A DNA stretch of 25,982 nt, from positions 1 through 25,982 of the IMG/VR virus record IMGVR_UViG_3300017706_002457; one strand, 5' to 3'. The DNA comes from a virus. Shown here piece after piece: positions 13,264 through 21,750 of this stretch; the first letter of the stretch is position 1, and the number at the start of each line of letters is the position of its first letter. A program made the position numbers and the translations under genes. The notes below the pieces were generated by a model. The model saw only the letters and a program-made list of their open reading frames with translations. It ran no database searches and was not told where the DNA came from.

Positions 13264-14756
13264 ATCGGCACTTCGTGGATTTTGTAATTAAAGTTTTCTT
13301 TTGTATATATTTTTACACGTTCTATCGCGTGATTAAGTGTGTAATTCTTTTTTCTTTTCCATGATAAATCATCTGCCAAATCATAAATTATAGTGCCTCG
13401 TCCATCGTTAGTTTTTCTTAACCCTCTCCCAATCGATTGCAATACACGAATTTGTGACTTCGTAGGAGAGGCAAACACGATGTTGTGGAGGTTAACTATA
13501 TTTATACCTGTCGAAAAGGTGCCTACACTCGCTACGATAATCGCGTTTTTTTCTTTTTCTGTAATCTCACGAATTTTTTCTCTTTCTTCTGCGTTTACTG
13601 CACCTGACACAAAAAATACTTTTCGGTTAGTACCTTTAAGATTTTCAATAAACGCATCATAAAGAGGCTTTCCGTGTTTTTGCACTAAATTGTATAGAAC
13701 TAGTGAGTTGCCCTTTTGATCACACGTAAGATTAACAATAAATCTATTTCTTTTTTCGTGTGAAACAATGTGGTCAATTTCGTCTTGGTATTTAAGATTT
13801 TTACAAAGCTTTCTTTCTTCTTCAGAATACTTTAACACTAAACATTCAATCGATAGTTGTGCTAAAGTCTCTGATTCGATTAATTCTTTAGTAGATGTTA
13901 CTCTATACACAGGTCCAAAATTACCTTCAAGAGTCATCTGATTTGCAAGAGCATTATCAATCGTTCCTGTTGTGCCAATTCTAAAGCCTGCATTCACGAG
14001 CCTATTCATGATTGTGGTTAGTGATTTAGCTTTAAACGTATGTGCTTCATCACCTATAACCATTCCATATGGTTGAAACCATGATTGTGGCAGTTTAATT
14101 GCGCTTTGCCACGTTGTTACAACAACTGACGCGTCAAAACCGACTTTATCTTTACCTGAATAAATTTTATGCACATCTTCCTGCACATCAAATGAATCAT
14201 CTTTATGCGAGTATGATTCGAAATCTTTATACATTTGTTCAACTAGTGATGTAGTAGGAACAACGACTAACACCTTTTTATCCATTTCATGACTTAGATA
14301 ATGTCTCATCATCATGTATATGATTAATGATTTTCCTGATCCAGTCGGCGATATAAGTATTGCTCGTCTATTTTGTATACCATGTGTAAATGCGTCGAAC
14401 TGATAATCTCTCGGCTCAATCAATTTATCTCCAAGACTTATCGTAGAATCATTAATAAATTTTTCTAAATCGTTTTTTTCGAAAAACTTATTAGTTTTCA
14501 TCGACTCATCATACACAAGCTTATATCCTCGTTCTTGGCAAAACTCAGCTACACGTTTCATCAAACCAAATGGTATAGTCTGTGATCTAGAATCAAATAA
14601 ACGTATCTTACCATCCCATAGTTTATTTCTATAAGCAGGCATAAACTTATAGCCTTCTGCGTAAAAAGTAAAGTATTCAGACAATTCCATAAGAAGACCA
14701 GAATCATCTGATCTAAGAAAAGCTTTTGCTTCGTCTTTTTTATACGCGGTTATCAT
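13260..14756 (-). CDS. uvsW: UvsW-like DNA/RNA helicase
   Basis: Superfamily 2 helicase that in T4 unwinds R-loops and branched recombination intermediates and switches off origin replication. It is 498 aa (T4: 503). An N-terminal substrate-recognition domain (about 1-105, with YKFMPAYRNKLWDGKIRLFD) precedes motif I SPTGSGKS (136-143), motif II DEAH (236-239), motif III GTTGT, motif V GTFSTGINI and motif VI QSIGRGLRK. The start overlaps the uvsY stop by one base (TAATG). It overlaps the 160-aa gene by four bases downstream. Confidence 0.96.
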   Translation of the reverse strand: MITAYKKDEAKAFLRSDDSGLLMELSEYFTFYAEGYKFMPAYRNKLWDGKIRLFDSRSQTIPFGLMKRVAEFCQERGYKLVYDESMKTNKFFEKNDLEKFINDSTISLGDKLIEPRDYQFDAFTHGIQNRRAILISPTGSGKSLIIYMMMRHYLSHEMDKKVLVVVPTTSLVEQMYKDFESYSHKDDSFDVQEDVHKIYSGKDKVGFDASVVVTTWQSAIKLPQSWFQPYGMVIGDEAHTFKAKSLTTIMNRLVNAGFRIGTTGTIDNALANQMTLEGNFGPVYRVTSTKELIESETLAQLSIECLVLKYSEEERKLCKNLKYQDEIDHIVSHEKRNRFIVNLTCDQKGNSLVLYNLVQKHGKPLYDAFIENLKGTNRKVFFVSGAVNAEEREKIREITEKEKNAIIVASVGTFSTGINIVNLHNIVFASPTKSQIRVLQSIGRGLRKTNDGRGTIIYDLADDLSWKRKKNYTLNHAIERVKIYTKENFNYKIHEVPI

Positions 14757-15202
14757 TACATTCCAGACGTAAACTTCTTAAATTCTAAGATGTTTTTTAC
14801 GTGAGTATGTCTCCATCGGATATTTCCCATGATTTCTTCGAGAGTAGTAATGATCGTTTTTTGATAATCAATCTGTGCTTTTATTTTTACAAGATCGTTA
14901 TCAGTTGAGTAATACATATCCATATCAGATTTCATAGGTTTAGTCATACCATCAAATGGATCATATTTCCATTTGCGACTATCCATATCATCTTTAGTCA
15001 TTTTACCATTATAGTAGAGCCATTTGTCTTTTCTCATTGACTCATACTCCATTTCTTTTTTCTTTAGCATTAATTTTGCCATAGAAAAAAGCTCTAGATA
15101 TTTAGCGTGAAGCTTTGAAGATTTTAGTGTTTCTTCATCTAAACATACGTCATCAATAATAACGTCTTTTTTCCACATAGTTAAAATATCATTCAAATCC
15201 AT
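14756..15202 (-). CDS. uvsY: UvsY-like recombination mediator
   Basis: Mediator that loads the UvsX recombinase onto gp32-coated single-stranded DNA. It is 148 aa (T4: 137). It starts MDLNDILTMWKKDVIIDD, followed by helical segments with LHAKYLELF, YESMRKDKWLYYNGKMTKDDM, and the C-terminal IRWRHTHVKNILEFKKF, as in this family. The frame extends to a TTG at 15211, but the ATG at 15202 is preferred. A late octamer at 15215-15222 ends 12 bases before it, suggesting late expression from a very short leader. It is followed by uvsW with a one-base overlap. Confidence 0.9.
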   Translation of the reverse strand: MDLNDILTMWKKDVIIDDVCLDEETLKSSKLHAKYLELFSMAKLMLKKKEMEYESMRKDKWLYYNGKMTKDDMDSRKWKYDPFDGMTKPMKSDMDMYYSTDNDLVKIKAQIDYQKTIITTLEEIMGNIRWRHTHVKNILEFKKFTSGM

Positions 15203-15214
15203 AATGTACAAATT

Positions 15215-15222
15215 TATTTATA
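15215..15222 (-). promoter_or_regulatory. Late promoter (TATAAATA) for uvsY-uvsW
   Basis: An exact late octamer just after the TAG stop of the 155-aa gene and 12 bases before the uvsY ATG. Confidence 0.65.
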
Positions 15223-15223
15223 A

Positions 15224-15691
15224 CTATCTTATTATTAAAAATTCGTCGTATCTAAATGTAACTTCCCCTTGAACATATGTAACGTCATTAGCTTGCGTGT
15301 TAAACTCAACACCACTTAACGATGTTGGGAACGCATTTTTAAATTGAAATTGTTTATTAAGTGTGCTATGACTTGACATCACAGAAAGAATCATATCAGC
15401 TGCTTCATACTTTTCAGTGTTTTCTTTAATCCAATTATAAATTTCGGTGTAGTTTTTCATATCTTCATCAATAGCAAATCTAAGATTCAATGAACCAAAT
15501 TGGCGACTTTCACTTGATTGAAATGCTATTCCTCCACGAAACGCCATTGCAATTTCACCGGCGGTAATTTCAGGAATTGAAAAACTCGTAATAAAATATT
15601 CGGTGTTTGCGTATTTTTGTCTGTTAATCGTAAGCTTAAATCCTATAGGAGATAAAAGATTAGTGTTTGTAGTTAGATTATTTTCAGCCAT
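15224..15691 (-). CDS. Putative virion structural protein, tail-tube-like (155 aa)
   Basis: I do not recognise a named T4 counterpart. The protein is 155 aa and beta-rich, with FKLTINRQKYANTEYFITSFSIPEI near the start, FRGGIAFQSSESRQFGSLNLRFAIDED in the middle and VTYVQGEVTFRYDEFLIIR at the end. The layout (N-terminal strand, 'xxxIPEI', 'FGSLNLRFxIDEDM', central helix, final strand) is like gp19-type tail-tube folds, so a tail-tube-like or tail-completion protein is plausible. It is transcribed from a late promoter five bases before the ATG and after the gp23 terminator, supporting a late structural role. Confidence 0.65.
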   Translation of the reverse strand: MAENNLTTNTNLLSPIGFKLTINRQKYANTEYFITSFSIPEITAGEIAMAFRGGIAFQSSESRQFGSLNLRFAIDEDMKNYTEIYNWIKENTEKYEAADMILSVMSSHSTLNKQFQFKNAFPTSLSGVEFNTQANDVTYVQGEVTFRYDEFLIIR

Positions 15692-15696
15692 AATTC

Positions 15697-15704
15697 TATT
15701 TATA
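15697..15704 (-). promoter_or_regulatory. Late promoter (TATAAATA) for the 155-aa gene
   Basis: An exact late octamer, fused to the T-run of the gp23 terminator and five bases before the ATG at 15691. Confidence 0.7.
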
Positions 15705-15735
15705 AAAAAGAGGGCCCCCTTTCGAGGGCCCTCTT
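15705..15735 (-). terminator. Intrinsic terminator after gp23
   Basis: On the minus strand the 10-bp stem AAGAGGGCCC / GGGCCCTCTT is followed by a T-run that leads directly into TATAAATA. It lies 26 bases beyond the gp23 stop. Confidence 0.85.
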
Positions 15736-15760
15736 AAATTTAGGTTTTTAAACTGCCGAA

Positions 15761-17020
15761 TTAAGCTGCGTTAATGTTCTTAACGCGGAAGGTACGGAAG
15801 TATGGGTTAGTATTCTTAGCACCAAGTCCGTCCTGTGGGTTTGCAGCAACCATTGGGTTAGCAACAAGACCATAACGTGTCTTAAATGCGATCTTCGGCT
15901 GGAAGCTATTCTCTCCAACTGCACGAACCATAGTAAGAGGAACGTACGGGCAGTAGAACATACCAGCGTCATATGGATTAGCACCCCTATAACCAACAGT
16001 AGCGTAGTCAGATGTAGCATATGGATCAACATACACTTTCAGTTTTCCATTGAGTGTACCAGCAAATGTATTACCGGTAGCATCAACAGCAATTTCACCT
16101 TCTCCACCAAACTTAAGTTGACCACCAGCAGCAAGTGCAGAAGCAACGTTGCTTGAGCAGATAACGAAGTTACCCTTACCACGACGTGTGTCTAGTGCAA
16201 TTTGGTTGGCTTCCTGCTCGATCTGGAAGATCAAAGACTGGAATTTCTCAACAGCCCAACGGCCATCAGCTTGTGTCTTAAGGTCAAACTCGTGTTTAAC
16301 ACCAATACCAGCTTCCTTACCAGTAACAACGATGTTACGGATAACCTCACGGTTGATTTCCGCAAGGATCTCACCGGAAAGGATGTTAGCAAGCTCAGAC
16401 TCAGCATCAAGGCCGTGAACGGCTTTGAGGTCTTGAGCAAGCTCCATGGTGTACTCAGCTTTGAGCTGACGTGTTTTGGCAGTAACAGTCGCCTTTTCGA
16501 TGGTGAAACCCATTTCAGCAAGTGCTGATGAAGTTTCAGCCGTGTTAGTAGCGATACCAGTTCCTGTAGTGATAGCAGCAGGGGAATCAAAGAGTCCCTT
16601 AGCGCTTTGTGTACCAGCACCGGAGAAGTCTGTGTCAGCCTCATTGAAGAGAGCCTCAGCATCAGTTTTGATGATTGGTGTACCATCACCAACACGAGCC
16701 TTCATTGCGAAGATGAGGCCAGTAGGACCAGACATAGGCTGGACACCTGCGACATCATAAGCGATGAGGTTAGGCATTGCGCGACGAACCAATGAGATAA
16801 GCACTGGATCAGGGTTAGCAACTGCTGATGTATTTTGGTTACCATCGGCCTCGTTCAACGAAGTAAACGAAGATGCTTGAGCCTCCTCACGGAGAGCAAC
16901 TTCGGTGTTTTCGAGCAATTTGGCTGTAACAGCCTTCCGATAGCTATCAGTGATAGCGGGAGCGTCAGCGTGCTCAAGCACGGGAGCCCATTTTTGTAGT
17001 TCTTTTTCTGCGTTTAGCAT
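15761..17020 (-). CDS. 23: Major capsid protein (T4 gp23-like)
   Basis: HK97-fold major head protein, 419 aa (T4: 521), so it lacks part of the T4 insertion domain. It starts MLNAEKELQKWAPVLEHAD, followed by the helical N-arm and the family segments PNLIAYDVAGVQPMSGPTGLIFAMKAR, then EMGFTIEKATVTAKTRQLKAEYT and the C-terminal APYVPLTMVRA-like CPYVPLTMVRAVGENSFQP. The protease gp21 should cut after E57 (SLNE/AD), matching the (L/I)xE site of T4. Codon choice looks more GC-rich and uniform than in neighbours, as expected of a highly expressed gene. No promoter lies in the 33 bases before it, so it is read from upstream. It ends in a strong terminator. Confidence 0.96.
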   Translation of the reverse strand: MLNAEKELQKWAPVLEHADAPAITDSYRKAVTAKLLENTEVALREEAQASSFTSLNEADGNQNTSAVANPDPVLISLVRRAMPNLIAYDVAGVQPMSGPTGLIFAMKARVGDGTPIIKTDAEALFNEADTDFSGAGTQSAKGLFDSPAAITTGTGIATNTAETSSALAEMGFTIEKATVTAKTRQLKAEYTMELAQDLKAVHGLDAESELANILSGEILAEINREVIRNIVVTGKEAGIGVKHEFDLKTQADGRWAVEKFQSLIFQIEQEANQIALDTRRGKGNFVICSSNVASALAAGGQLKFGGEGEIAVDATGNTFAGTLNGKLKVYVDPYATSDYATVGYRGANPYDAGMFYCPYVPLTMVRAVGENSFQPKIAFKTRYGLVANPMVAANPQDGLGAKNTNPYFRTFRVKNINAA

Positions 17021-17053
17021 AATAGTTTTTCTTTCTTTTGTTGTTTGGTTGGG

Positions 17054-18454
17054 TTATTTGAAGCGAGAAAGAGTTGAAATATAGCGTTGCATGTCACCAG
17101 ACAACTTGCTATTAGGATCAATTTCTCCCTCGACGATTGTTTTTACGTTAGTTGAATCAGTTGATTCAGTAATGACTTCTTCTTCTTCTTTCGAATCAGA
17201 ATCTGAGAAGAATCCTTCTTTAATGACATCGACTTTTTCAGTAAATGTTTCAGCATCTACAAAATCGACATCTTCAAGAAGAGAGTTGAGTTTAGCAGCT
17301 TGAGTAGATGCTAAATCACCAGTAGCTTCAGAAACAATTTTCTCACGATAGAGTTTTTCAACTTCTTCAGAAAGAGAAATATTCTTTTCTTCAACTGTTG
17401 TGAGGGTTTCTTCAATGCTTTTCACTTCATCAGAAAGTTGATCAACAAGATCAACCTTAGAATCAGGTACTTCAATATAGTGCTCAGTGAACACACCTTG
17501 AAGAGCCTTCATGAAGTTTTCTGCGATTTCAGTGCGAAGCTTGTTATCAACAAACTCTTGGTTTTCTTCGATCCAAGTTTCGACAACATAAGAAAGATAA
17601 TCATCAATCTTAGTGACGAGAGACTCACGAATGTAGCCTACTTCTTCTTGAAGATCATTCTCATATTGAGCTTCAAGAGATTCTTTGATCTCGACAACAC
17701 GGTTTGCAATAGCACCTTCAAACAGAGTACCAACCTTAGCTTTAAAGCTTTCGGTTAATTCCTGCTCAGAGTCGGCAAGGATTTTGAGATCTTCAACATA
17801 GCTTTCAGTCTCAATTTCCTCATTAACATCTTCACAATGCGAATCTTGAATAGCCTTATAAGAGGCCATCAGCTGATCTTTTTTCATGGCCTTAAGTTGA
17901 CCATACATTGCGTTAATAATGTCTCCCTTTGTCTTTGGTACTTCTACTTCACCTTCATCTTCACTCACATTAATACCTTTATAGGCACTAACGAGCTGCG
18001 ATTTCTTCATTCCCTTAAGAGCATCAAAACTTGCAGCAAGATAACCTGCTTTAGTTTTAACATCTGGAAGATTAACTTCTTCTACTTCATCAGAGTCTTC
18101 GGCAGATTCTTCTACCTCTTCATCTTCTTCAGCAGCTTCTTCTACTTCTTCCTCTTTTTCAGGATCTTCTTCTTCAGTCTTGGCTTTAGCTTCTTCCACT
18201 TCCTCGGAATCATCTTCTTCGGTCTTGGCTTTAGCTTCTTCCATTTCTTCTTCTTCGTCTTTAGAATCGTCGTCATCTGACTCTTCTTCGGATTCATTCT
18301 TCTTAGCTTCGCCAAGAAGTGCGTCTACGACGGCTTGAGTTAAAGTTTGACTTGTGTCCTCAGCAACTTCTTCAGGAATATCCTGCACAAGCTCCTGGTT
18401 CTCAACAAGATCAGCTTCCTCGACGTCTTCGATAATTTGGTTTTCGTCTGACAT
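17054..18454 (-). CDS. 22: Prohead core scaffolding protein (T4 gp22-like)
   Basis: Internal scaffold that shapes the prohead and is later degraded by gp21. It is 466 aa, much longer than T4 gp22 (269). The N-terminal 130 residues are extremely acidic (Glu/Asp/Ser), with the segment EEAKAKTEE repeated twice. Residues 133-161 and 174-202 are two copies of a KTK...MKK(S/D)QL(V/M)..YK module. The rest (about 225-420) is a long coiled coil typical of gp22. Possible gp21 sites include LGE/AK after residue 49. It is placed between gp21 and gp23, as in T4. Confidence 0.9.
   Translation of the reverse strand: MSDENQIIEDVEEADLVENQELVQDIPEEVAEDTSQTLTQAVVDALLGEAKKNESEEESDDDDSKDEEEEMEEAKAKTEEDDSEEVEEAKAKTEEEDPEKEEEVEEAAEEDEEVEESAEDSDEVEEVNLPDVKTKAGYLAASFDALKGMKKSQLVSAYKGINVSEDEGEVEVPKTKGDIINAMYGQLKAMKKDQLMASYKAIQDSHCEDVNEEIETESYVEDLKILADSEQELTESFKAKVGTLFEGAIANRVVEIKESLEAQYENDLQEEVGYIRESLVTKIDDYLSYVVETWIEENQEFVDNKLRTEIAENFMKALQGVFTEHYIEVPDSKVDLVDQLSDEVKSIEETLTTVEEKNISLSEEVEKLYREKIVSEATGDLASTQAAKLNSLLEDVDFVDAETFTEKVDVIKEGFFSDSDSKEEEEVITESTDSTNVKTIVEGEIDPNSKLSGDMQRYISTLSRFK
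18177..18243. repeat. Two-copy 22-bp direct repeat in the gp22 acidic region
   Basis: The 22-bp word at 18177-18198 recurs at 18222-18243, a 45-bp period. It encodes the repeated EEAKAKTE segment in the acidic N-terminal region of gp22. Confidence 0.7.
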
Positions 18455-18471
18455 ATATTCTTATTTTGAAT

Positions 18472-19116
18472 TTAGAGTTTGGAGAGGAAATCATTGAAGA
18501 TCCGTTCCTGAGCTTCGCTTACGCGCCCAAGTGGAACTTTATTAATTTCAGTCTCATATTCTTCAATTTGCTGAGGTTTAAGAAGACCATTCTCCCAAAT
18601 CCATTCGACACCTTCCATAATACCTTCAACGAAGGCGGAAGGGGCAGAAGGATCTTGGACAATATCCACAGTAGAAAGAACGAAATCGTCCTTAACATAT
18701 GTTTTGCCTTCCTTTTGCTCAACAGTACCCATACCACGGCTAGAGACACCTAACTTGCATCCACCTTCAACGAGACCTTTCACGATTTTGCCCATTGGTG
18801 TATCAAGTACAAGTGCCTTTCCAACAACATTATTACCTTCCCATTTGAGTTCGGTAATTCTGTGTGAAACTTTATCTAAGTTAATTGCTGGTCCTTCGGG
18901 GTGATTCAACTCACCACAAGCACGACCTGTGTTAACTTGTTCTTTAACGTATCTTTCATACGCAGCTTTTAAAACTGCTTTAGGATAGATTCGTTTATTG
19001 CGGTTTTGTTGCTCCGCTTGCATAAAAATTCCTTCGATGAAAACGTTCTTTTCGCCGTCATCTTTCGCTTCAGTAGTATACTCAAGCTTATCTAAATGTT
19101 CCGTAATTAATTTCAT
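18472..19116 (-). CDS. 21: Prohead maturation protease (T4 gp21-like)
   Basis: Serine protease of the herpesvirus-assemblin-like fold that processes the prohead proteins at (L/I)xE sites. It is 214 aa (T4: 212). Catalytic segments: His in GELNHPEGP (H72) and Ser in LGVSSRGMG (S125/S126). Other family features are FIEGIFMQAEQQNRNKRIY near the N-terminus and VLDTPMGKIVKGLVEGG. Its gene lies between the prohead core region and gp22, exactly the T4 order. A GGAT/GAG purine run just before the ATG may serve as a weak ribosome binding site. Confidence 0.95.
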   Translation of the reverse strand: MKLITEHLDKLEYTTEAKDDGEKNVFIEGIFMQAEQQNRNKRIYPKAVLKAAYERYVKEQVNTGRACGELNHPEGPAINLDKVSHRITELKWEGNNVVGKALVLDTPMGKIVKGLVEGGCKLGVSSRGMGTVEQKEGKTYVKDDFVLSTVDIVQDPSAPSAFVEGIMEGVEWIWENGLLKPQQIEEYETEINKVPLGRVSEAQERIFNDFLSKL

Positions 19117-19122
19117 AGCTCT

Positions 19123-19410
19123 TTATCCGTAAAAACCTAATTTAGTAAATAGGACGTTAGTATTTGCACCAGTTCCTGCAGCTGCAGTAGATGCGAAAAT
19201 TTCGTCCGCGCTGTCTTTACGAACTATAATGTTACTTTTAGCAGGAACATAAAACGAAGCATAACGCGTTCCGCTTGTTCCTGTTTCTATATGTACGTAT
19301 GCCGCGGCAGTACCAATATTTTGTACTAGTACTTGTTGAGCTTCACTTACGTTTGATGCTCCAGCAGTAAGCGATGCAGCTGCTGCTATTGTTAATGGTT
19401 CGATTTTCAT
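19123..19410 (-). CDS. Small Ala-rich protein in the head module (95 aa)
   Basis: I do not recognise this 95-aa protein. It starts MKIEPLTIAAAASLTAGAS and then looks like a short beta-sandwich (QVLVQNIGTAAAYVHIETG, RYASFYVPAKSNIIVRKDS). It contains no membrane segment or signal peptide that I can trust. It lies between the gp67/68-like core protein and gp21, six bases before the gp21 start, so it is cotranscribed with head genes. A capsid accessory or decoration role is plausible. There is no Shine-Dalgarno; a run of A and T precedes the ATG. Confidence 0.6.
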   Translation of the reverse strand: MKIEPLTIAAAASLTAGASNVSEAQQVLVQNIGTAAAYVHIETGTSGTRYASFYVPAKSNIIVRKDSADEIFASTAAAGTGANTNVLFTKLGFYG

Positions 19411-19427
19411 TTTTTTTATTATTTTTT

Positions 19428-20183
19428 TTAGTCTTCCATCCCTATTGATAGTGTAGAGATAGCATCACGAAGATTGTCAAAATGTTCTACAGAATCTTTA
19501 CCTCCATCAAACTTAATTTTACCTTTGTCCAAACTAAATTCAATTTTAGAGCCACCAAAATCTACAACGTTACCTTTACGTTTTCCACCGTTTTTAGTTG
19601 CAAATTTTAAAACCTTTTCAACATCTCCTTTAGAAGCTTCTGCGATTTCAGTACTATCTTCTTGTAACTTAGCCAATTTGCTTTTTAGCATATCAACATA
19701 CTTAGTGCCACCACCATATTCCTTAACTCTACTAGGATCAGGATTCTTAATTAGCTTTTCAAGGTCCTTCACAAGGGCTTTATTTTTACTTGATTCTTCA
19801 AGATCAGTTGATTCGTATACTTTATACCCATCTTTTTTTAACTGTCCTGCTTCTTTATTTGTTGAAGGAACTAAAAATTTGCCATCATCGCCCACAAATA
19901 CTTGAGTTTTATATTTCTGCTTAGAAGCAGCACTCTTCGCGAGTTTAGGATCTGAAAATACAGATATATTAGAACTTGGTATTTTAGCTTCTTCAAGATC
20001 TACTGATTCTTCAACGACAGTTTCAGAGCTTGGAACTTGCTTGTTGTAAATATCTGCGGTAATACCGGCCCTACGAACATCCAGAGCTTGATCCATTTTT
20101 TGTTGTATTGCACTACCAAAATCTTCTTGTGAAGCCGTATCGGTAACAATACTTTTAAATAATTCTTTAGCAATATCACTCAT
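19428..20183 (-). CDS. Prohead core protein (T4 gp67/gp68-like position)
   Basis: A 251-aa, charged protein in the place where T4 has the small prohead core genes 67 and 68. The N-terminus ELFKSIVTDTASQEDFG...DQALDVRRAGITADIYN resembles the gp68-type core start. It contains several gp21-like cleavage sites: LEE/A after 65, LEE/S after 130, LQE/D after 175 and IAE/A after 182. Cleavage would cut it into small peptides, as expected for core proteins. The C-terminal part (VEKVLKFATKNGGKRKG...) looks like a small folded domain of unknown role. A late octamer lies 11 bases before the ATG. Confidence 0.75.
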   Translation of the reverse strand: MSDIAKELFKSIVTDTASQEDFGSAIQQKMDQALDVRRAGITADIYNKQVPSSETVVEESVDLEEAKIPSSNISVFSDPKLAKSAASKQKYKTQVFVGDDGKFLVPSTNKEAGQLKKDGYKVYESTDLEESSKNKALVKDLEKLIKNPDPSRVKEYGGGTKYVDMLKSKLAKLQEDSTEIAEASKGDVEKVLKFATKNGGKRKGNVVDFGGSKIEFSLDKGKIKFDGGKDSVEHFDNLRDAISTLSIGMED

Positions 20184-20194
20184 GTTATTAATAC

Positions 20195-20202
20195 TATTTA
20201 TA
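20195..20202 (-). promoter_or_regulatory. Late promoter (TATAAATA) for the head-core operon
   Basis: An exact late octamer, 11 bases before the ATG at 20183. No terminator or other promoter is seen until after gp23, so it may drive the core protein, the 95-aa protein, gp21, gp22 and gp23. Confidence 0.7.
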
Positions 20203-20221
20203 ATTTTTTTGTTTTAGAGAT

Positions 20222-21733
20222 TTAAATATCTTCATCTTCAAATTCATCACCTTCATCTCCTGAACCTTCTTCTTCAATTTCTTTATCAAGACGCATAATA
20301 TCTTCATCTGATTGTTTAAGTATGACTGTGCGTACATACTTATCAGAGATATACTTACCAACAATATCTTCAAGCATTTGCGACATTTCCAAACGTTCTC
20401 TAAGGATTTCAAATTCTTTTAGTTCAGCGAAATAGTTATCTTCAAGAAAGTTAATGTTAATAGATTCTTCAATGTCACCCCAATCTTTTTCGGTAATAAC
20501 ACCTTTAAGAATAAGTTGTATCCTCAAAGCGTCCATCAACATGAAAGAAAACTTCTTTCTTAAACGATCAATAAACTTTTGAAATTTAACTTCTTCTCTT
20601 GAAACTTCACTCGCACGACCAACACTAAATGCTGTATCTTGTTCTAACCGCGCAACGGGAACATTAAGCGCCCGGTATAGTTTACGTTGGAAAAACTGTA
20701 CGTCTTCAATCTGACCTAAGTTTTCTCCACCACCAAGTGTAGTAATCTCAGTTCCTCGTCCACCTTCTCGTCTAGGAAGATAAAAATCTTCAAGCATTGA
20801 CATGTGTCTACGATCATCGCTGATATTTCCGGTATTTGCATCATACACAAGCTTATTTCTATAACGAGAAACTACTTGTTGAACGTATTCTTCAGCCTTA
20901 CCTTTTGGAAGGTTACCAACATCAATATAAAAAATTCTTCTTTCCGGAGCTCGTGAAACACGATAAACAACCAAAGAATCTTCCATATAGCGAAGCTGAT
21001 TAACAAGCTTCATCGCTTTATGAAGATGGCCAACTGTTCGTATTTTATCAGGATCCATTATTCCAGAATTAACTTGAATAATTGCATCTGTAGCGAACTT
21101 AATCCCGTTTAATTTATCAACAGCGTTATTTCCAAGATCAGGAGAATAAACATAATATTCGTCTACGACCTTTTCATATTCTAATCCTGTTTTTTTGTCA
21201 GTTTCTTGTTTTACTTCTTTAACTTTATTGATGTGTGTTGATTCAACAGGCCGAAGTTCTACAATACCTTTCTGAGGATTATTAGGATCGATGATTACAT
21301 TAAAGTATGCTTTACCATCAATATACCAATTACGAAAATACTCTGAGGCATTTCTATTAAATTTATAGAGTTTCAACACTCGGTTAAACTCATTAATTAT
21401 TTGTTTCTTTACATTATTAGGTAGATCTAAATCGTGCATAGTCAAATCGACCGGAGCAGATTCTTCTGATGACGCAATAGCTCCATCTACAATGTCAGAA
21501 ACAGCAGCATCACATTCAGGTTGCATCGCTGCTTCACGATATTTGCGAATTAGTTCGTGGTCTGAAACTGTATCAGTATTTGAAAGATCTACATATTGAC
21601 CATAGTAACCTCCTCCAACTGCCACCGTTGATGCAGATTCATCGTTAGGTTTAGGTATAGGTGATACTGGTTCAACTTTTTGTTGTGCTGAAACCTTTTT
21701 ACTGATTTCAAATCCAAATAAATTTATCGCCAT
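20222..21733 (-). CDS. 20: Portal protein (T4 gp20-like)
   Basis: Dodecameric head vertex through which DNA is packaged. It is 503 aa (T4: 524). The central core closely resembles T4 gp20 from memory: SLVVYRVSRAPERRIFYIDVGNLP, then NKLVYDANTGN...MSMLEDFYLPRREGG, EITTLGGGENLGQIEDVQFF and YRALNVPVARL. The last 15 residues are acidic (EGSGDEGDEFEDEDI). The late octamer TATAAATA ends only seven bases before the ATG, without Shine-Dalgarno, so the mRNA should be leaderless or nearly so. It lies between the gp19 terminator and the core protein. Confidence 0.96.
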   Translation of the reverse strand: MAINLFGFEISKKVSAQQKVEPVSPIPKPNDESASTVAVGGGYYGQYVDLSNTDTVSDHELIRKYREAAMQPECDAAVSDIVDGAIASSEESAPVDLTMHDLDLPNNVKKQIINEFNRVLKLYKFNRNASEYFRNWYIDGKAYFNVIIDPNNPQKGIVELRPVESTHINKVKEVKQETDKKTGLEYEKVVDEYYVYSPDLGNNAVDKLNGIKFATDAIIQVNSGIMDPDKIRTVGHLHKAMKLVNQLRYMEDSLVVYRVSRAPERRIFYIDVGNLPKGKAEEYVQQVVSRYRNKLVYDANTGNISDDRRHMSMLEDFYLPRREGGRGTEITTLGGGENLGQIEDVQFFQRKLYRALNVPVARLEQDTAFSVGRASEVSREEVKFQKFIDRLRKKFSFMLMDALRIQLILKGVITEKDWGDIEESININFLEDNYFAELKEFEILRERLEMSQMLEDIVGKYISDKYVRTVILKQSDEDIMRLDKEIEEEGSGDEGDEFEDEDI

Positions 21734-21740
21734 AATATAT

Positions 21741-21748
21741 TATTTATA
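21741..21748 (-). promoter_or_regulatory. Late promoter (TATAAATA) for gp20
   Basis: An exact late octamer, seven bases before the ATG and two bases after the T-run of the gp19 terminator. Confidence 0.7.
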
Positions 21749-21750
21749 AT

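Noticed and set aside
13499-13506. TATAAATA inside uvsW
   Set aside because: It encodes Gly-Ile-Asn-Ile of motif V and no suitable gene starts follow it; most likely chance.
15203-15211. TTG start for uvsY
   Set aside because: The ATG at 15202 is better and lies just beyond the late promoter.
17837-18280. 147-codon plus-strand open frame opposite gp22
   Set aside because: It mirrors the Glu-rich repeats of gp22, giving a Phe-rich low-complexity product.
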